10,216 bases of DNA from Flavobacteriales bacterium UBA5871 (lineage in GTDB: Bacteria > Bacteroidota > Bacteroidia > Flavobacteriales_D > Crocinitomicaceae): contig DJFN01000126.1 in the NCBI GenBank assembly GCA_002432085.1, forward strand, positions 1 through 10,216, read 5' to 3'. This document shows positions 1-6,600 of the stretch, in pieces; the first letter of the stretch is position 1, and every line of letters starts with the position of its first letter. A model generated the notes under the pieces. That model saw only the letters and a program-made list of their open reading frames with translations. It was not told the DNA's origin and did no database searches. A program made the position numbers and the translations under genes.

Positions 1-468
1 TCGCAGAACCTCGGCATCAGCAGAACGGAAGCCAAGCAAATCATCGACAGCTACTTCGCGCAATATTCCACGATCAAAACCTACATGGACGAAGCGGTGA
101 ACAACGCCCGCGAAAAAGGCTACGTGGAAACGATCATGCAGCGTCGTCGTTACCTGCCGGATATCAATTCCGCCAACGCCGTCGTACGTGGCTTCGCCGA
201 GCGAAACGCCATTAACGCACCTATTCAAGGTTCCGCTGCCGACATTGTGAAGCTCGCCATGGTGGCCGTTCATAAAGCCATGAAAGAAGCTAAAGTGCGA
301 TCGAAAATGATCCTCCAGGTACACGATGAATTGGTTTTCGACGTGCACAAAGACGAGCACGATATCATGAAAGCGCTGGTGAAAAAAGCCATGGAGGGCG
401 CCGTTCAGTTAGCCGTTCCGATGGAAGTGGAAATGGAGCTGGCGGACAATTGGCTGGATGCGCACTAA
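1..468 (+). CDS. polA: DNA polymerase I, C-terminal 155 residues (5' end outside window)
   Basis: The reading frame is open from base 1 to TAA at 466-468, so this is the end of a gene that starts upstream. It is the palm/fingers end of a family A DNA polymerase, which fills gaps during repair and Okazaki fragment processing in the cytoplasm. The diagnostic piece is motif C, QVHDELVF, with H108-D109-E110 (numbered from the window edge). The Asp and Glu in it are the known catalytic carboxylates that bind metal in this family. Other family blocks are GYVET...RRRYLPDI, then AERNAINAPIQGSAADIVK, and an ending NWLDAH that resembles the E. coli end NWDQAH. The O-helix (motif B) must lie just upstream of the window. 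Nothing here is truncated apart from the window edge. No clear terminator follows, so some read-through toward the next gene is possible. Confidence 0.97.
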   Translation, partial: SQNLGISRTEAKQIIDSYFAQYSTIKTYMDEAVNNAREKGYVETIMQRRRYLPDINSANAVVRGFAERNAINAPIQGSAADIVKLAMVAVHKAMKEAKVRSKMILQVHDELVFDVHKDEHDIMKALVKKAMEGAVQLAVPMEVEMELADNWLDAH

Positions 469-511
469 ATCAACCTGATAGCTAGTATTTTATACAAAAT
501 CAGCGACTACT

Positions 512-530
512 GACTACTAAGTTAGTACTC
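512..530. promoter_or_regulatory. Imperfect 19-bp palindrome in the spacer upstream of the RHS gene
   Basis: GACTACTAAGTTAGTACTC reads as two 9-base arms around a central G, with 8 of 9 positions pairing and a perfect inner core TACTAA-G-TTAGTA. It ends 7 bases before the candidate -33 element. A direct repeat GACTAC (505-510 and 512-517) overlaps its left arm. The position fits a protein-binding operator for the RHS gene. A short AT-rich palindrome can also occur by chance, and as an RNA hairpin it would be weak. The function is inferred. Confidence 0.3.
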
Positions 531-537
531 GTTTTAC

Positions 538-568
538 TTTGCAGAAACGATTTAATTGTCTTGCTTTG
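538..568 (+). promoter_or_regulatory. Candidate Bacteroidota-type promoter for the RHS gene
   Basis: TTTG at 538-541 and TTGCTTTG at 561-568 are separated by exactly 19 bases. This matches the Bacteroidota primary sigma pattern (TTTG at -33, about 19 bp, then TAnnTTTG at -7) with one mismatch in the -7 box (TT for TA). Transcription would start around 575, giving a leader of roughly 20-25 nt before ATG 598. No Shine-Dalgarno is visible before that ATG. The stretch is A-rich (cttaaatcaaag), as is common in this phylum. Confidence 0.45.
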
Positions 569-597
569 CAGCGGTCAACACTTAAATCAAAGCCACC

Positions 598-657
598 ATG
601 AATCGTTTTATAGCCTCTCTTGTATTCCTTTTTGGAGTATTTCCGCTTGCATTCGGG
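598..657 (+). other. Sec signal peptide of the RHS protein
   Basis: The first 20 residues have a short basic start (MNR), a hydrophobic core (FIASLVFLFGVFPLAF) and a likely signal peptidase I site at AFG|Q after residue 20. A glutamine at +1 is very common in secreted Bacteroidota proteins. There is no lipobox cysteine, so this is not a lipoprotein. It shows that the protein at least reaches the periplasm. Confidence 0.88.
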
Positions 658-3600
658 CAAATCGTAGGAGGACGGGACAACGGGGAAATGTCTCCGAAAA
701 CCGTCGAGCCCTCTAAATTATCTCCCGGTGCTGTCGTATCAGATGTAAACATCCTTAATGGAGAATACACGTCGACCATTCCACTCGGAACCATCGGTAC
801 TCCAGGAGGATTAAGTTATTCTCTTTCCCTTGATTATGCGAGCAATACTGCTGTAGGGACCACAGCCCCAATTGCATCCGGGATTCCTTATGGCGAGGGC
901 TGGAATCTTTCGGTTCCGACTATCAGCGTGGAATCGGATGTGTTCCATAAATACCTGTTGCGAATGGAAGCTATGCAGCTGCAGAACTGCGGAGGCTCTC
1001 CGGGATCGGAATACAACACGATTCTCAATTATGACGGTCCGGCCGATCCTTTAAATGCAGTAAACAAATTCACCGGTCAGGATAATGGCGATTTATACTG
1101 GTTTGCTCCGCAGGTGAGCATTCCGGGAGTCGTTTCCGGTCGTCTGGTGTTCAAATACCTCGATGAGTCCAATGTGAATCAGAAAGAGCTGGTGTTCGGA
1201 CTGAACGGCTTCGACTCTCCGGTAGAAGTGCGTATGTACAATCGTCTCAGCGGAGGCAACACGGTCAGTACCTGGACCGTAACGCTTGCCGACGGTACCA
1301 AATACTGGTTCGACCTTTTGCAAAGCAGCTACCAGGCGCCAACCAACACACGTGTGCTAAGCTACAACGGCTGCAGCTCTACTTCCCTCAACAATAACGC
1401 CTTGAAAGTAGCGAATCCGCAAACTTTTGGCGATGATGAAGGTCAATACATCCTCAACGGGACCGATATCGAAAAGAACGTATTAAACAATATTCTTCCG
1501 AAAGTCTCCAACGCGGTCTGGTATTGTACCAGGATCACTAGCAACACAGTTCAGAACCAGGAAGTAGTACTGGAGTACGAACGATTCGGAAAGTTCAATT
1601 ACTTCCAGGAATTTGCCGACACGATCGGCGATTATGCCGACAACAAGGTTGACCCGGCTGTTCGTGGGAATTTCAGTGCCTACAGAGATGTTTTGCTTAA
1701 AAAAGCGGTGGCGAAAGTCGACTCGAAACCTTCGGAGATCATCGAGCTGGATTATAAGACCTTACATGCTGTAATTACAGCACACCCGACGACACCGACC
1801 AACGAGCGACTAATCAACTTCAACGCACCCAATTGCGGTCGACTCGATTCGCTTTACAGCTGGCACAAGATCGATATTGATAATAATCAATACGAAAGCG
1901 GTTTTGAAAACTGGACCCGCTATTCGCATGCCCGCGGAGTTGATCTTGATATTTCCGGAATGGATGTGCACGAGGGTGTAACGACCAATCAGTTTTATGG
2001 AGTGCACTCAACGAATCCCTACCTCTACTCTTCTCCGGGTAATTCTGTTTTCCGATACCGTAGAAACGGGCAGTTATCGGATTCTTATTCTCTTGACTTC
2101 AATGACGGATTCCTTGAATCGCAGCGTATCGGTCACACCAAGATGATCCCCGGCGATATTTATGAAGTCAAGACCAAAATCAACAACACCCGCGGTACGG
2201 TCGATATCGCTATCGTTACCGGAAATCTCTCTACAAATCCGGCCAGTACGACCAGCAGCTATACGGCACCTTCGGCTGGCGTAAGCGATTACGATGTGGT
2301 GTCTTATGACAAAACCCGCGGAATCGAGCTTTTCTCGACTTTCAACATGGCTTTCAAATGGTACAAGCCGCTGGCATCAAACGGTGCTTTAGCTTATACC
2401 AATCAATTGAGCACATCCAATTTCTTTGTGATGCCAAATGTGCCGGCTCTGTACAAAGGTTTCCACATCCAGGTGGGTCCGGGCAACTCGGATATCGATT
2501 ACAGCACACCGGATACGGCTCTGTGGCGAGGCCAGCCTGAATACCGTCTGGAAGCTAAAGACGCTTATAGCTTCATGCCTGTCGATGTTGCAACGGGTAA
2601 TCCCGCTAACATGATCTATAAATCGGCAGCGCCGCTTCCGCACAATTTCGGGACCGGTTTGCCATGGAGTATGATGGCACCGATGTATGAGCGCATGGAG
2701 CCTTACAATTCACAGTACAGCGATACGTCTATGTTCCAGTGCTGGTTCATGAGCTTAAGGACTTACGAGGTAAGCAATTCCGGTTACAACAAACACCGCC
2801 CGACAACGCTTGGTGTTCAGAAATACCTTTCGGGCCAATATCCGGATAAAGTAGCAAGTCTGCAGGATGTGGAGCTGATTCGCTATACCAAAAACCCTTA
2901 TATGCTTCAGGGAGTACGCGTATACCGCATTAACAACGGTAACGAATCAACCGGAAAGCAGCTGATCTCGCAAAAGTATCTCACATACAACTGGAAGATC
3001 AAAGCCAATATCGAGAATTACGATTATATCAATTATGAAAACGGCACTACAGCTATCGCTTATGACAACGAACGTCAGCGCATCGTGGTATTCCTGTCTG
3101 CAGTAGCCGAGCTGCCGTTAAACGCAACGCTGTATGCAAACCATTACGGTTTGTCGCCGGCCGATACGAGCAAAGTACTGACAACTTTTTTCGGTTATAC
3201 GGATATCAACACCAATAGTCTTACCAGTGTTTTCGAGGTACGTGGTGAAAAGATCCATGTTCTGAGCTCTGTAAAAGATCACCTGGGAGGTGTTACGACG
3301 ATCGAATACCAGCCGATTTCCAACAGCAGTATTTACAATAATTACAATCCCGAAAAATCCACTTTTATCAACTACGAAAGGTATTCTTCCTATGGAAACG
3401 GAAGACTCTGGAACGTTCGTGCGATTGTTAAAAAGGTCAACAAAGAACAGCAGGGCAACACCTGGCAGACATGGGAATACGTCTTTACGAACCCCATGTT
3501 TAAAAAGAATCAATTCTTACTCGATTCAAATCACTTCCAGCACACTTTCGTTCAGTCCGTTGTCCACGGTTTTAAAAATGTGACGATCAAAAAACCGGTA

Positions 3601-6600
3601 AACAACGGCATTCAGTCGTCTGTTGTGATCGAGCATTATGGAGCGGCGGCCGGTGCACTGGAATATCTCTGCTTCGGAAAAGTAAAGTCTTCAAAAGAAT
3701 ACTTCTCCGACACACTGAAATCCGAAACGGTTTACACCTACGATTATACGCTTGCTTTCGAGCATGGAGCCATTCGTCCTTCATTCAAAAAGAAGCACAA
3801 GGCTTATGAACCGGATATGACAGCGGCATACCTGTATGAAGATTACTACCTGAACGTGAGCACCGATACTTCGCTCCAGGAAAATTTACAGCAGCTGAAA
3901 AGCTATGAAGCAAGCTATACAAGCTCTTCCAGCGCTACCAAGGAACAGCCGAAAATGCTCGAAGGGCATTTCTATCCCGAGCTCCTGGCCGAGAATGGCA
4001 ACAACGCGTATTTGTTCAACTCCTATTTTGTGAAGCTGGTTTCGGAAAGTACCAAGGAATACGAAAGAGGCCGCTATAAAATGCCGGCAGCACCGGCAGC
4101 ATGCGTTGATAGAAACGGCAACCCGGTTCCTTGTCCGGACGTGATCGTGATCGAGCCGTCAAGCTGTTCGTCGTCTTTATCAACGGTTGACCGCTACATC
4201 GAGATCAAAAAGGAATACACCTATTACGAAGCCAATCACAAAGGTCAGGCTCTAGGCAGGGCCTATCACGACCTGTTTGCCATCGATCCGGTTAATCCGA
4301 AGAGTATCATTTTCTCGAATTACGGTATGGGTAGCGGAGGCAAAAGTCAAGGTACTATTCTGCTAAAACACGAGCCGTCCTGGCAAATGGCTTCGGTAAA
4401 AATCAGCAGTCCGCAACAGGGAACGGCTTATACAGAAGAGGATTTCTTCTATTTCTACGATCTCGCTAACCGTTATGACCGTCATTGGTACCTCTACGAT
4501 ATCATCAGCAACCCGAAGTTCACTGTTGCCATCTATAACGGTGACACGATTGCAGTAAACAATATCGTAACAGGTGTTGAGCGTGCTAACCAATACTCGC
4601 TGCCACGTTACGAAGGACTGGAAAGCTCACGTACCTACAATACCCGCTCACTGGCTTATCAGAAGATGACAGCATCCAAAAATGCCAGCGATGCAAAACC
4701 GGTAATCCGTTCGGAATATTACCATTTCGACAATAGCTGGACGTATGCAAATGCCAATACTTACCAGCCGGTATATCTGCGCAATGCCATCGTTCAAATT
4801 GACACGATTTCTTCCAATACTGGCAACTCGGACTTCCGCACTAATCGCATCGACCGCGACAATAGGTACATACTTGATTTCAAAGCTGTCACAGCGGGTG
4901 GCCAGCCTTTCGGGAAAACATACATTTACTCGGCATTGCTGCCATTCGATGCATTGACAACCAAAAAGATCGTAGCCCGTAACCGCCTGTTGATGCCGGA
5001 TATCATGGAAAATGCAGATGGTTTGCAGACCCGTTACTACATCGCAACAGGTATTACCGGAACTGGTGTCATGACCGATCTGGGACTGGTTAAACGCATT
5101 ACCGTCGGCTATGGACGAACCGATTCGCTTTCAAGTCATTTTGTGTATAGCAATCAGGGACTGATTATCAAGCTCACAGAACCAACAGGACGCTACGTGG
5201 ATTACGAGTACGACGATTACCTTCGTCTGGAAAAAACCACTGAAAACGGTACGCGTGTCTTGTCTGAGCTGGTCTATTCCAACTGGCTGCATAACTCTAC
5301 TCTTGATTTCAACCAGCGCACCAATCAGAACAATATCCTGACATATATTTACAATAGCGCGACAACCAACGATAAGGAAATCCTCAAATCATTCATTGAC
5401 CCTCTGGGTCGTGAGCATAGCACACTTCAGGCTTACTATGATTTATCGAACACATTGGTGAAAACCCATACTCCGACGATCGAATACGACTCTTGGAATC
5501 GTCCGCAAAAAACCTACAAATCATTCGCAGGATCGGGAGCAACTCTCGACATGGCTAGCAATACTTTCACACCCGTAACAGAACAGCAATTCGAGAACCG
5601 CAGACACCGCATAATTAAAGCGGCGAACTACGGTGAAGCTATTGCTACGTCAACACATACGCTTCGCAATGAATACAAGCTGGTAAATGGTGTTGTTGCC
5701 TATTGCGAGCTAGGATTGACCAATGCTGAAGCCAAAATGATGATGAGCACGGCGGGAAGCGGTGGCAACTTCTACTTCCTGCGTCAGACAACAACTGATC
5801 AGGACAACAAACAAACCGTCACTTATACCAATGCATTCGGACAGCTTGCAGCCAAACTGACGTACACAACTGCAGGTGTAAAAGCATTGACATTGTTCGG
5901 CTACGACAGCTACGGAAATGTGAACAAAGTGCTAAATCCAAACAAGCAGACTTCCACTTACCTGTACAATATGCTTGGCCAGCTGGTCATGGAAACAACC
6001 GTCGATGCCGGAACGAAACGCTACATGTACAATAAGCTTGGAAAAGTTTCCGTTGAGCAGGACGTCGTAGACCGTTCACGTACGAACGGTGGTGGTCCTG
6101 CTCCTCAATACCGCGTCTATAAATACGACGCATACGGCAGGCTTGTCAACGTTGGAAAAATGAACGTCGATAAACTGGGAGGAGTTTCGACACGTCTGAT
6201 CGATCCTTTGTTCTACCAGACAGGTGGTCTTTCTGATGCAAATGGTCCTTACTTCGAGTACACGTTCACCAATAATTCGACCTACGACTGGATGTGCAGC
6301 TTCGGTATGCGTATCATGCCTAATCCCTGGTTCAATACAACAACCAGCCCGGCATTCTTTACGCTTGACATAACGGAGAAAAGATACGTCTATAATTCAA
6401 CGCCGTTGAGTGTTTCCCTTGGTAAACTGATCCAGGAAGACAGCTACGACAATTACGGCACGAAGATCCAGAAGAATGTCTATACGTATGATATGCTCGG
6501 TCATGTGACTTCACAGCTGACAACCTTTAGCCCGATTGATGCAGAAGGAGCGTCACAGCTTGTCGTTTCAAAAATCGATTACCCGGCTTACAACTATCGT

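Noticed and set aside
475..503. CTGAT...ATCAG and GTAT-TTT-ATAC inverted repeats just after polA, as a terminator for polA.
   Set aside because: The stems are only 4-5 bp, AT-rich, one has a 19-base loop, and no T-run follows. I see no convincing polA terminator.
591..601. GCCACCATG at the RHS start, identical to the vertebrate Kozak consensus.
   Set aside because: The context is plainly bacterial (polA, RHS, T9SS, Bacteroidota-type promoter). A 6-base match upstream of an ATG is easily chance.
3118..3513. A 131-codon minus-strand open frame inside the RHS gene (with similar ones at 7414-7734, 6568-6852 and others).
   Set aside because: These are antisense shadows of the high-confidence RHS frame. 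They lack signal, motif or family resemblance, and their composition follows the codon pattern of the other strand.
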